Source of the DNA: Candidatus Pacearchaeota archaeon UBA92
GTDB lineage: Archaea > Nanobdellota > Nanobdellia > Pacearchaeales > GW2011-AR1
Length of the DNA stretch: 9,367 bases
Direction: 5' to 3'
Assembly (NCBI GenBank): GCA_002497285.1
Contig: DANJ01000024.1
Location: forward strand, 1 to 9,367
The notes below the pieces were generated by a model. The model was not told where the DNA came from. It did no database searches and was given only the letters and a program-made list of their open reading frames with translations. The number at the start of each line of letters is the position of its first letter. Within the stretch, counting starts at the first letter, position 1. The translations under genes and the position numbers were made by a program. This document shows positions 1-5,436 of the stretch, one piece after another.

Positions 1-37
1 AAAAATCTATTCCGGACAAAGCCGCTCTAACAATAAC

Positions 38-46
38 TTTTTATAC
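38..46 (+). promoter_or_regulatory. TATA box of Sec61-beta gene
   Basis: The T-rich element TTTTTATAC lies about 24 bases before the ATG at 67. In archaea transcription starts roughly 25 bases downstream of the TATA centre, so the message would begin at or just before the start codon (leaderless or nearly so). No Shine-Dalgarno-like sequence stands in front of the gene, which agrees. Inferred from position and composition only. Confidence 0.5.
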
Positions 47-66
47 TTCTAGTTTTATCAAGTATT

Positions 67-231
67 ATGGCAGACAGCAAAATGCAGATGCCCGGAGTTT
101 TCGGCGGGTTGATGAGATATGATGAAGAGTATAAAAGTAAATTTATGCTTAGCCCTGCAGCGATTGTAGGATTTATAGTTGCAATAGCAGTTTTAGTTGT
201 TGCCTTAAAAATATTTTGGCCTATAGCTTAA
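67..231 (+). CDS. secG: Preprotein translocase subunit Sec61-beta (archaeal SecG)
   Basis: Fifty-four-residue protein with the archaeal Sec61-beta architecture. A short polar N-terminal part contains GLMRYDEEYKSK (residues 14-25), then comes the 'LSP' signature (28-30) and one C-terminal membrane-spanning helix (about 33-53, rich in I, V, A and L). The family is a single-span tail-anchored subunit of the SecYE-beta protein-conducting channel, with the N-terminus in the cytoplasm. The length matches archaeal homologues (50-60 residues). The ATG at 67 is chosen because it gives the whole canonical N-terminus and follows a TATA box at leaderless distance. The next gene starts one base after the stop codon, so the two are probably cotranscribed. 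The gene is short and was found by reading the frame directly. Confidence 0.9.
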   Translation: MADSKMQMPGVFGGLMRYDEEYKSKFMLSPAAIVGFIVAIAVLVVALKIFWPIA

Positions 232-232
232 G

Positions 233-442
233 ATGAATGGAAGAGATTTAAGAGGTTTGCAAGATTCTGATGAAGTATTGGACGCTTTTTCAGCCCTAGT
301 TTCTGGAGGAAAAATGGGATATAAGACTATAATCCAGAAGGATAAGAAGAAGCCTGTTTGTTCTGGATGTAATAAGTTTCTGAGTGGAGATGAGAAATTT
401 TGTTCTGAATGCGGGACGAAGGTAGAGATTAAGCCCCAATAG
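233..442 (+). CDS. Small zinc-ribbon protein
   Basis: Sixty-nine residues. The C-terminal third carries two CxxC knuckles (C43/C46 and C57/C60, eleven... ten residues between knuckles), with CSGC and CSEC cores; this is the 'double zinc ribbon/zinc-ribbon-2' pattern that binds one zinc ion. The N-terminal 40 residues are mildly acidic then basic and I recognise no domain there. Function is unknown; such ribbons mediate protein or nucleic-acid contacts. The ATG at 233 is only one base after the secG stop codon, so translation is probably coupled and the gene sits in the Sec61-beta transcript. Its last 14 bases overlap the 3' end of the convergent NUDIX gene. Confidence 0.7.
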   Translation: MNGRDLRGLQDSDEVLDAFSALVSGGKMGYKTIIQKDKKKPVCSGCNKFLSGDEKFCSECGTKVEIKPQ

Positions 443-848
443 GAGCAATAGGATTGAAACCTGTTTTTAGCAAGTTTTCTAAGGGAAGAAATAAAGGGGA
501 AGGAAGATTATCAAGAGAGAACCAATTAAGCCCCTCAAGTTTGTCCGGCTCCATTATTGTCGGATTGCCTGTTTTGTAATTAGAGATTGCAAATATTGTT
601 ATGTAATGCTTGCCTTCTTTTTTGAAAATGTCGTTTGTATAAGGGCCTAGCTTGATGTCTTTTATTTCTACGCCTGTTTCTTCCAAAACTTCTCGGGCAG
701 CACATTCTTCAATTTCCTCATTAAACTCTAAATGTCCTCCTGGAAGAGACCAACAGCCATCACCATGAGCATTTTTTCTTTTTTGCATTAATATCTTTCT
801 GTCTTTTATTACAAAAACTCCGACACCCACTTTTGGTCTATTTTCCAT
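429..848 (-). CDS. NUDIX hydrolase, MutT/NUDT15-like
   Basis: A 139-residue single-domain NUDIX protein. The complete Nudix box GX5EX7REUXEEXGU is present: G38, E44, R52, E53, V54, E56, E57, G59 and V60. These acidic residues bind the Mg/Mn ions that catalyse hydrolysis of a nucleoside diphosphate linked to another moiety. The preceding run with VGVGVFVI (7-14), KR (23-24) and W33-SLPGGHLEF (to 42) is very similar to the eukaryotic NUDT15 and bacterial MutT-like group acting on (d)NTPs and damaged nucleotides; the exact substrate cannot be read from sequence. The ATG at 848 is followed directly by the first beta strand. A TATA-like element lies about 20-27 bases upstream. The gene converges on the zinc-ribbon gene with a 14-base overlap and appears monocistronic. 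Confidence 0.9.
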   Translation of the reverse strand: MENRPKVGVGVFVIKDRKILMQKRKNAHGDGCWSLPGGHLEFNEEIEECAAREVLEETGVEIKDIKLGPYTNDIFKKEGKHYITIFAISNYKTGNPTIMEPDKLEGLNWFSLDNLPSPLFLPLENLLKTGFNPIAPIGA

Positions 849-865
849 TGTCTATTATTGTGGAA

Positions 866-876
866 AACTATATTAA
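866..876 (-). promoter_or_regulatory. TATA-like element of the NUDIX gene, possibly bidirectional
   Basis: Read on the minus strand, TTAATATAGTT stands about 18-28 bases before the NUDIX ATG, the right distance for a leaderless or short-leader transcript. The core is nearly symmetrical (ACTATATTAA on the plus strand), so it could also direct rightward transcription starting near 895, which is where the hairpin cluster begins. The bidirectional role is inference. Confidence 0.4.
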
Positions 877-891
877 CCCTTGTGAAATCCT

Positions 892-970
892 CTGTCTCTA
901 GACAGTGGTTTAATTATGCAGAGTATTTCCTTGGTCTCATAAAACCACGGACAAACCCGAAGGGTTTTGT
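892..970. other. Cluster of three adjacent hairpins (candidate structured RNA or regulatory element)
   Basis: Three inverted repeats lie back to back with almost no unpaired bases between them. Hairpin 1 (892-905) pairs CTGTC with GACAG around TCTA. Hairpin 2 (905-948) pairs GTGGTT with AACCAC, then TTATG with CATAA, then AGA with TCT, closing a 12-base loop; the 5' side has bulges of 3 and 1 bases. Hairpin 3 (951-970) pairs AAACCC with GGGTTT around GAA and adds an AC/GT extension past one bulged T. Such dense pairing is unexpected in AT-rich non-coding DNA. No tRNA T-arm signature and no C/D-box pattern is visible. It lies upstream of the NAC promoter. It could be a small RNA, a terminator-like or processing element, or a DNA-level binding site; orientation is unknown. 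Confidence 0.4.
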
Positions 971-1001
971 GATTATTATTGTTCCAGAAGAAATATGGAA
1001 A

Positions 1002-1011
1002 GATATAAAAA
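1002..1011 (+). promoter_or_regulatory. TATA box of the NAC-aminopeptidase unit
   Basis: GATATAAAAA, preceded by a purine-rich BRE-like stretch (GGAAA), is centred about 27 bases before the NAC ATG at 1033. That spacing predicts a transcript start at or close to the ATG. A GAGG at 1022-1025, seven bases before the ATG, looks like a Shine-Dalgarno site but would be largely untranscribed if this TATA box is the only one used. Confidence 0.5.
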
Positions 1012-1032
1012 AGCTAATTGTGAGGAAAAGTT

Positions 1033-1362
1033 ATGATACCGGGATTAGGCGGAATGAATCCGAAAAAAATGCAGGGATTAATGAAACAAATGGGCATTAA
1101 TCAGGAGGAAGTAGATGTCAAGAGAGTTATTTTTGAGAAAGAGGACGGCAGAATTGTAATTGATAACCCGCAAGTTATGAAGATTAGCATGCAGGGACAG
1201 GAATCATGGCAGGTTCAGGGAGAGGCTAGAGAAAAGCAAGAAGGATTTTCTGAAGAGGATGTTGAGATGATTATGGAGAAGACTGGAAAAAGTGAAGATG
1301 AAGTTAAATCTGTTCTTGAAGAGACAGGTGATATTGCTGAATCGATAGTGAAACTCAGCTAA
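1033..1362 (+). CDS. nac: Nascent polypeptide-associated complex protein (archaeal NAC)
   Basis: A 109-residue archaeal NAC. The N-terminus MIPGLGGMNPKKMQ is the typical archaeal start, with a Met-rich basic helix (residues 10-20) that in the family contacts the ribosome. The NAC beta-barrel/dimer domain spans about 26-63, and a C-terminal UBA domain about 72-108 (FSEEDVEMI, TGKSEDEV, TGDIAESIVKL). Archaeal NAC forms homodimers at the peptide tunnel exit and shields emerging chains. The start at 1033 is supported by the conserved N-terminus, an upstream TATA box and a GAGG seven bases upstream. The aminopeptidase follows after 8 bases, so the two are probably cotranscribed. Confidence 0.93.
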   Translation: MIPGLGGMNPKKMQGLMKQMGINQEEVDVKRVIFEKEDGRIVIDNPQVMKISMQGQESWQVQGEAREKQEGFSEEDVEMIMEKTGKSEDEVKSVLEETGDIAESIVKLS

Positions 1363-1370
1363 CAATAACA

Positions 1371-2570
1371 ATGTATGTTCCTAAAAAAGAGGTTTTAGAT
1401 AAGTATGCAGATGTATTGGTAAATTTTGCCTTAAATAGTGGGAAAGGAATTAAGAAAGGAGAAGTTGTTATTTTACAGGTTCCTGAAGTTGCCAAACCCT
1501 TTTTGATTTCGTTAAGAAGAGCAGTTTTGAAAGCTGGAGGAAATTCCATTGTCCAGTACTTGCCTGATGATTTTGCTCGAGAATTTTATGAATTAGCAGA
1601 TGATAAACAATTGAAATTTTTTCCTGCAAAATATTTGAAGGGAGTTGTTGATGAAGTAGACCATTCGATAGCAATTATCGCTGAAACAGATAAAAAAGAG
1701 TTAGAAGGTATAGAACCCGGGAAGATTATGGATAGAAGCAAGGCATATAAGTCGTATTATGATTGGAGAAGAGATAAAGAAAATAAAGGAAAGTTTACAT
1801 GGACATTGGCTTTGTATGGTACTGAAGCAAGCGCAAAAGAAGCAGGATTAAGTTTAGAAGAGTATTGGCAAGAGATAATTAAGGCTTGTTATCTGGATGA
1901 TAAAGATCCTGTGAAGAAGTGGACTGAAATCGCTAAGGAAGTTGACAGGGTTAAAGATAAATTGGACAAGTTAAAAATAGAAAAACTTCATGTGAAAGGC
2001 GAAGGTATTGATTTGATAGTTGGCTTAGGAAAAGATAGGAGATGGTTGGGAGGAAGCGGAAGGAACATTCCAAGTTTTGAAGTGTTTATTTCGCCGGATT
2101 GTAGAGTTACTGAAGGGAAAGTAAGACTTAATCAGCCACTTTATAGGTATGGTAACATCATTAAGGGCATTAAATTGGAATTCAAGAAGGGCAAAGTTGT
2201 TAAGGCTGAAGCTGAACAAGGTCAGAATGTATTGAGAGAGATGATAAAAACTGAAGGTGCTGATAGAATAGGCGAGTTTTCTTTGACAGATTCAAGATTG
2301 AGTAGAATCACAAAGTTTATGGCTGAAACTTTATTTGATGAAAATATAGGTGGTGAGTTTGGGAATATGCATATAGCCCTAGGTGAGGCTTACAAAGAGT
2401 CCTATCCTGGGAATGTAGCTAAAATCAGCAAGAGTGAGTGGAAGAAGATGGGTTATAATGAAAGTGTTGTACACACAGATGTTATATCCACAGAGTATAA
2501 GGAAGTCAATGCCTTTTTGGAGGATGGTAAAGAAATCCTAATTTACAAAGGAGGAAAGTTTTTAATTTAA
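1371..2570 (+). CDS. M29-family metallo-aminopeptidase
   Basis: A 399-residue protein of the size and layout of M29 (AmpS / T. thermophilus aminopeptidase T) enzymes, which remove N-terminal residues using a pair of divalent metals. The N-terminal half (about 1-190) opens with the usual helix and strand (YADVLVNFALNSGKGIKKGE, 12-31). The C-terminal catalytic half contains the likely metal and active-site residues: E237 in PSFEVF, E302 in RIGEFS, H334 in NMHIALG, Y341, and H368/D370 in VVHTD. All six positions expected for the family are filled, so it should be active. It is cytoplasmic, with no signal peptide. The ATG at 1371 follows NAC by 8 bases with no clear Shine-Dalgarno, suggesting readthrough of one transcript. 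The link with NAC may be proximity only. Confidence 0.88.
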   Translation: MYVPKKEVLDKYADVLVNFALNSGKGIKKGEVVILQVPEVAKPFLISLRRAVLKAGGNSIVQYLPDDFAREFYELADDKQLKFFPAKYLKGVVDEVDHSIAIIAETDKKELEGIEPGKIMDRSKAYKSYYDWRRDKENKGKFTWTLALYGTEASAKEAGLSLEEYWQEIIKACYLDDKDPVKKWTEIAKEVDRVKDKLDKLKIEKLHVKGEGIDLIVGLGKDRRWLGGSGRNIPSFEVFISPDCRVTEGKVRLNQPLYRYGNIIKGIKLEFKKGKVVKAEAEQGQNVLREMIKTEGADRIGEFSLTDSRLSRITKFMAETLFDENIGGEFGNMHIALGEAYKESYPGNVAKISKSEWKKMGYNESVVHTDVISTEYKEVNAFLEDGKEILIYKGGKFLI

Positions 2571-2599
2571 TTGGAATAACTCTAAAGTAGGAAGAGGAA

Positions 2600-2605
2600 T
2601 TTTTT
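2600..2605 (+). terminator. T-tract, possible terminator after the aminopeptidase
   Basis: A run of six T residues about 30 bases after the aminopeptidase stop codon, before the next TATA box. Archaeal intrinsic termination uses T-rich tracts without an obligatory hairpin, and none is obvious here. Weak call based on composition and place. Confidence 0.25.
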
Positions 2606-2610
2606 AGAAA

Positions 2611-2620
2611 GATATAAATA
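2611..2620 (+). promoter_or_regulatory. TATA box of the small helical protein gene
   Basis: GATATAAATA preceded by AGAAA (BRE-like). The predicted start of transcription is near 2640-2645, giving a leader of about 25 bases that contains GGGGGA (2649-2654), a possible Shine-Dalgarno site, though 14 bases from the ATG is rather far. Confidence 0.5.
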
Positions 2621-2668
2621 CTTATTTTGGGTATAGACTTATGCTTCTGGGGGAAGTAGTTTTCGTGA

Positions 2669-3094
2669 ATGGACAACATTATAAAGGAAAAAATTAGCGC
2701 AGATCATCTATTATACGTGAGTTTAAAGTACACAAAAACTTGCGATGTAATTATAAATTTACTTCTTAGATGGAAAGTCATGATTGAAATGGCTATTGAC
2801 AAGTTGGAAAAGCGATTAAAGAAAGAAAAAAAGTGGAAATCTGTCCCTGATGCCCCAAGGGCTAAATTAGTTCAGTTGAAGAAGATTTATGAGAAAGAGA
2901 AAGTTGTTTTGGAAGTTTTGGAACTTTATGAAATGTTTAGGGATATAGAAAAATTAGATAAGATAAGAGAGAATGAATTTAGAAAAGGTGTCAACCTAAA
3001 AGTTACCTACAAAGGCAAGATTGTAAATGTTAATCTCGATAAATTAAAAGAATATTTTGATTTGTTAGAAAGGTTTATAAGCTATTTAAAATAA
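2669..3094 (+). CDS. Uncharacterised small helical protein (HEPN-like N-terminus)
   Basis: A 141-residue, lysine-rich, predicted all-helical protein with one short beta-like stretch (LKVTYKGKIVNVNL, 110-123). The start ISADHLLYVSLKYTKTCDVIINLLLR (9-34) resembles the first helices of HEPN-type bundle proteins seen in small archaeal genomes, but the RNase motif Rx4-6H of catalytic HEPN proteins is absent. I therefore do not call it a ribonuclease. Residues 44-95 are strongly charged and could form a coiled coil. There is no membrane segment. It has its own TATA box and lies 28 bases before the MinD-like ATPase gene, with which it may share a transcript. The start at 2669 keeps the conserved-looking N-terminus; Met38 is an unlikely alternative. 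Function unknown. Confidence 0.65.
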   Translation: MDNIIKEKISADHLLYVSLKYTKTCDVIINLLLRWKVMIEMAIDKLEKRLKKEKKWKSVPDAPRAKLVQLKKIYEKEKVVLEVLELYEMFRDIEKLDKIRENEFRKGVNLKVTYKGKIVNVNLDKLKEYFDLLERFISYLK

Positions 3095-3122
3095 TCTTGT
3101 TTACTCAAAGAGTTTAGATAGA

Positions 3123-3875
3123 ATGACAAGGTTAATTTCAATAATTTCAGGTAAAGGTGGTGTGGGAAAAACAACCACTACTATTAATCTAGGTGCTTCT
3201 TTGAACTATTTTGGAAAGGATGTTATAATTGCGGATGCAAATCTTACAACTCCCAATTTGGGTTTGCATTTTGGAACTCCTATTGTTCCGGTAAGTTTGA
3301 ATCAGGTTTTGCTTGGAAGGGCTAAAATCGCAGATGCTATTTATGAACATGAATCCGGAACGAGAATTATTCCGGGTTCTTTATCTGTTAAAGATTTGAA
3401 GTCTATTGACCATAGTAAACTCAAGGATGCTGCTAAAAAAATTAAAAAATTGGCTGATGATTTTGTTCTTTATGATGGTGCTTCAGGGTTAGGAGATGAG
3501 GCTTTGGGTTGTATTGAAGCGGCGGATGATTTAATTATAGTTACAAATCCAGAAGTTCCGGCTGTTACAGATGCATTGAAAACTATTAAGTTTATTGAAG
3601 AACAAGGCAAGGAAGTTAAGGGAGTTATTGTTACGAGAGTTAAAGGCAGAAATAGTGAGATGTCTATTTCAAATATAAGGGATATTTTAGAAGTTCCAAT
3701 ACTTGGAGTTATTCCTGAGGACAGAAATATGCAAACTGCTTTGTCAAAAAAAGATGCAATAGTACATACAAATCCAAATTCTAGTGCATCTATTGCTTAT
3801 AAGAAAATAGCCGCTAAAATAGCAAATGTCAAATATAATGAGCCTGGAATGTTTGCAAGAATGTTTGCAAGATAG
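3123..3875 (+). CDS. minD: MinD/ParA-family ATPase (deviant Walker A)
   Basis: A 250-residue SIMIBI-class ATPase. The deviant Walker A motif GKGGVGKTT spans residues 10-18, with the signature lysine K11 and the P-loop K16. The switch I region has D38 (IIADANLTTPNLGL, 35-48) and Walker B/switch II has D118 (FVLYDGASGLGDEA, 114-127). The NPE at 142-144 and repeated IVTR/GVIPED strands are typical of MinD. These proteins form ATP-dependent dimers that bind membrane or a partner and position division, chemotaxis or other machinery. No MinE or MinC is visible here. The C-terminus is a repeated MFARMFAR (243-250), which may act like the amphipathic membrane-targeting helix at the end of bacterial MinD. 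The ATG at 3123 lacks a clear Shine-Dalgarno; the gene follows the helical-protein gene by 28 bases. The symbol denotes family, not proven function. Confidence 0.87.
   Translation: MTRLISIISGKGGVGKTTTTINLGASLNYFGKDVIIADANLTTPNLGLHFGTPIVPVSLNQVLLGRAKIADAIYEHESGTRIIPGSLSVKDLKSIDHSKLKDAAKKIKKLADDFVLYDGASGLGDEALGCIEAADDLIIVTNPEVPAVTDALKTIKFIEEQGKEVKGVIVTRVKGRNSEMSISNIRDILEVPILGVIPEDRNMQTALSKKDAIVHTNPNSSASIAYKKIAAKIANVKYNEPGMFARMFAR
3847..3872 (+). repeat. Perfect 12-base tandem duplication at the 3' end of the MinD-like gene
   Basis: ATGTTTGCAAGA occurs twice in direct succession (3849-3860 and 3861-3872) just before the TAG stop; the period-12 identity extends over 3847-3872. It is in frame and codes for MFAR twice, so the duplication lengthens the protein tail by four residues without disrupting the gene. 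Confidence 0.95.
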
Positions 3876-3900
3876 TTCTATTTGTTATCTTTCTTTAGTA
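3876..3900 (+). terminator. T-rich tract after the MinD-like gene
   Basis: The 25 bases after the stop are mostly T with scattered A, C and G and contain several short T runs, as expected for archaeal termination. A new TATA box follows at 3916. No hairpin is visible; weak call. Confidence 0.3.
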
Positions 3901-3915
3901 GTTAAATTAGAAAGG

Positions 3916-3925
3916 TTTATATATG
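3916..3925 (+). promoter_or_regulatory. TATA box of the PARP-like gene
   Basis: TTTATATATG preceded by GAAAGG (BRE-like) is a near-ideal archaeal promoter. Its centre is about 25 bases before the ATG at 3945, so the transcript should begin at that ATG (leaderless). This supports 3945 over the in-frame TTG at 3936, which would lie upstream of the transcript start. Confidence 0.6.
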
Positions 3926-3944
3926 GTTTTTCTGATTGATTTTT

Positions 3945-4613
3945 ATGGGTAAACTGGTTAGTAAAAAAATTGCAAAATCTCTTGTTAATGATATACCTTC
4001 TAGCAAGGCCTATGACTATGCACCTTTATATCACGGAACTTCAGTTGAGGCAGTAAAAATTTTATTTGAAACTGGCTCTTTAGCTTCTTCGCGTTTTTTT
4101 AATTTCTCTGGGAATCATCCAGTATATAGCGGATATCTTTTTTTTGCACCTAATTGTTTAGCATTAGCAAAGCATCCTATAAGGGATAAACTCTGCCCTG
4201 AACTTTCTAGACCTTCTTCTATTAGACATGCTGAATCCTATGCTGGAATTCATCAAAAAGAAGAATATTTTTTTGATATTTTTGGTAGGGAATTTGTAGG
4301 GGAGATAAACTCAAGTACTATTTTGGCTGGTTCGGTTAGTCGCAAAACTATTGAAGCTGAAGGTTTTGACTTTACAAAAGCTGATGAGATAGGTTGGAGA
4401 AATGTTCTGAGAAGAGCGGAGGAATTAAAGGGTGTACTAATAGGAGTCAATAATAAATTTCTTAATAAATTTAAACTTGAAGAATCTGTTGAAGGTAATA
4501 AAGAAGTAAAAGTTTATGCACCCGAAGGAGTTTCAATAGACTATATTGGTTTTGTTCAACCTCTTGGAGATTTAGAATCTAAAAGACTCCATGAAATTAT
4601 AAAAAGTCTTTAG
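3945..4613 (+). CDS. Predicted PARP-like ADP-ribosyltransferase-fold protein
   Basis: A 222-residue protein with no membrane segment. It shows the ordered marks of the H-Y-E (diphtheria-toxin/PARP) ADP-ribosyltransferase fold. LYHGTS (28-33, H30) is followed by an IL-x-x-G turn (39-44). GYLFFAPN (63-70) aligns with the GIYFA strand of PARP1, and FVGEI (117-121) with its LLGEV strand. KEVKVYAPEGVSIDYIGFV (186-204) aligns with PARP1's EYIVY...YLLKL strand and puts E187 at the catalytic glutamate. With the FA aligned, the usual tyrosine is F66; Y64 is two residues away. PARPs transfer ADP-ribose from NAD to protein or nucleic acid; target and activity here are unknown. The assignment comes from remembered family motifs and needs structural support. 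The start is set by a TATA box at leaderless spacing. The gene is monocistronic and overlaps the convergent MetRS-beta gene by 4 bases. Confidence 0.55.
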   Translation: MGKLVSKKIAKSLVNDIPSSKAYDYAPLYHGTSVEAVKILFETGSLASSRFFNFSGNHPVYSGYLFFAPNCLALAKHPIRDKLCPELSRPSSIRHAESYAGIHQKEEYFFDIFGREFVGEINSSTILAGSVSRKTIEAEGFDFTKADEIGWRNVLRRAEELKGVLIGVNNKFLNKFKLEESVEGNKEVKVYAPEGVSIDYIGFVQPLGDLESKRLHEIIKSL

Positions 4614-4951
4614 CTAATCTTACTTCCAGTTTCTAGGTCCTTTTCTGGTTTAAGGATTGTTACGGTTTCTTTGTCTTTGTTTGAAGCTGCTAAAATCATG
4701 CCGTTCGATTCTATTCCTCTAAGGTTTGCAGGCTCAAGGTTTACAACAAATATTGCTTTCTTGCCTTCTAAATCTTCTTTTTCGTAAAATGCTTTTAATC
4801 CTGCTACAATTGTTCTTGGAGAATCTTCTGCTAAATCAACTGTCAAAACAAATAGTTTGTCTGCGTTTGGATGGTCTTCTACTTTCAGAATTTTACCAAC
4901 TCTTAAGTCTAGTTTTTGGAAGTCTGAATAGGAAATTTTTTCTTTTGTCAT
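4610..4951 (-). CDS. metG2: tRNA-binding OB-fold protein, MetRS beta subunit (Trbp111/EMAPII-like)
   Basis: A 113-residue stand-alone tRNA-binding domain. Family marks are FQKLDLRVGKI (11-21), the HPNADKL motif (27-33), IVAGLKAFY (48-56) and ESNGMILAA (81-89). The domain is an OB fold that binds the tRNA elbow. In many MetRS enzymes it forms the C-terminus; elsewhere it is a separate homodimeric subunit. The catalytic MetRS in this window lacks the domain, and this gene ends the same minus-strand cluster, so it most likely supplies it in trans. Its ATG overlaps the stop of the flavoprotein gene in an ATGA (4948-4951), implying translational coupling. Its stop overlaps the convergent PARP-like gene by 4 bases (4610-4613). 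The symbol is descriptive. Confidence 0.88.
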   Translation of the reverse strand: MTKEKISYSDFQKLDLRVGKILKVEDHPNADKLFVLTVDLAEDSPRTIVAGLKAFYEKEDLEGKKAIFVVNLEPANLRGIESNGMILAASNKDKETVTILKPEKDLETGSKIS

Positions 4952-5436
4952 TTTATGTTTATCTCTTTATAAACTTCTTTTCCGAATTGTTTCTCATCAA
5001 GAACTATAATTTTAATTGGCTTTATCACATATAATTTTGAGTTGAAAATTTTAGAGTTAAAGTCTTTAGCAATTTTTACAAATTTTCTCACACCTTTAAA
5101 TCTCTTAATATAAAGCATTCCTCCAATGAATAACTCATTATTATTTGCTTCTTTAACAGTTCCATAAATTTTCAATCCTTTTAGTGATGAACCCCACTCC
5201 TGCGTAGATTTAGCAATATTTACTGCAACATGGCTATTATCCACTAAGTTTTTAGAATGATTTGCATTTTTTTCACTCCAATAATAAATTATGAGGTTTT
5301 CATTATAGGTATAATAAAGAGAGCAAATACTTGGCTGTTTTTTTCTTTTGTTATAGGTTGCAAGAGAAAGCAATTCATTTTCTCTTAATATATCTAATAC
5401 AGATTTTCTGATTTTTTTCTCTTCGTCCTTTGTCAT
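4948..5436 (-). CDS. Pyridoxamine 5'-phosphate oxidase-like flavin-binding protein
   Basis: A 162-residue protein of the PNPOx-like split beta-barrel superfamily. After an N-terminal helix (1-20) come the paired strands LLSLATYN (22-29), QPSICSLYYTYNENLIIYYWS (34-54), the KNANHSKNL turn (56-64) and VAVNI (70-74). In the family this turn contacts the flavin phosphate. GLKIYGTVKEA (87-97) continues the barrel. Members bind FMN, or F420 or heme in some branches, and act as oxidoreductases or flavin sensors; which applies here cannot be told. Its ATG shares one base with the SDR stop codon (TAATG, 5434-5438) and its stop overlaps the MetRS-beta ATG, so it is tightly coupled to both. A redox partnership with the SDR is plausible but inferred from order only. 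Confidence 0.75.
   Translation of the reverse strand: MTKDEEKKIRKSVLDILRENELLSLATYNKRKKQPSICSLYYTYNENLIIYYWSEKNANHSKNLVDNSHVAVNIAKSTQEWGSSLKGLKIYGTVKEANNNELFIGGMLYIKRFKGVRKFVKIAKDFNSKIFNSKLYVIKPIKIIVLDEKQFGKEVYKEINIK

Noticed and set aside
892..970. tRNA or split-tRNA half in the hairpin cluster
   Set aside because: No T-loop consensus, no acceptor stem of seven pairs and no CCA context could be found on either strand.
858..1100. An 80-codon plus-strand reading frame covering the hairpin cluster and the start of NAC
   Set aside because: Its last third lies in another frame of the well-supported NAC gene, its start lies at the NUDIX promoter, and the protein resembles nothing. The underlying DNA is better explained by inverted repeats and a promoter.
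2669..3094. HEPN ribonuclease toxin
   Set aside because: The Rx4-6H catalytic motif is missing and no MNT antitoxin is adjacent.
3936..3944. TTG start giving a three-residue longer PARP-like protein
   Set aside because: The TATA box at 3916-3925 predicts transcription from about 3945, where an ATG stands, so the TTG would not be transcribed.
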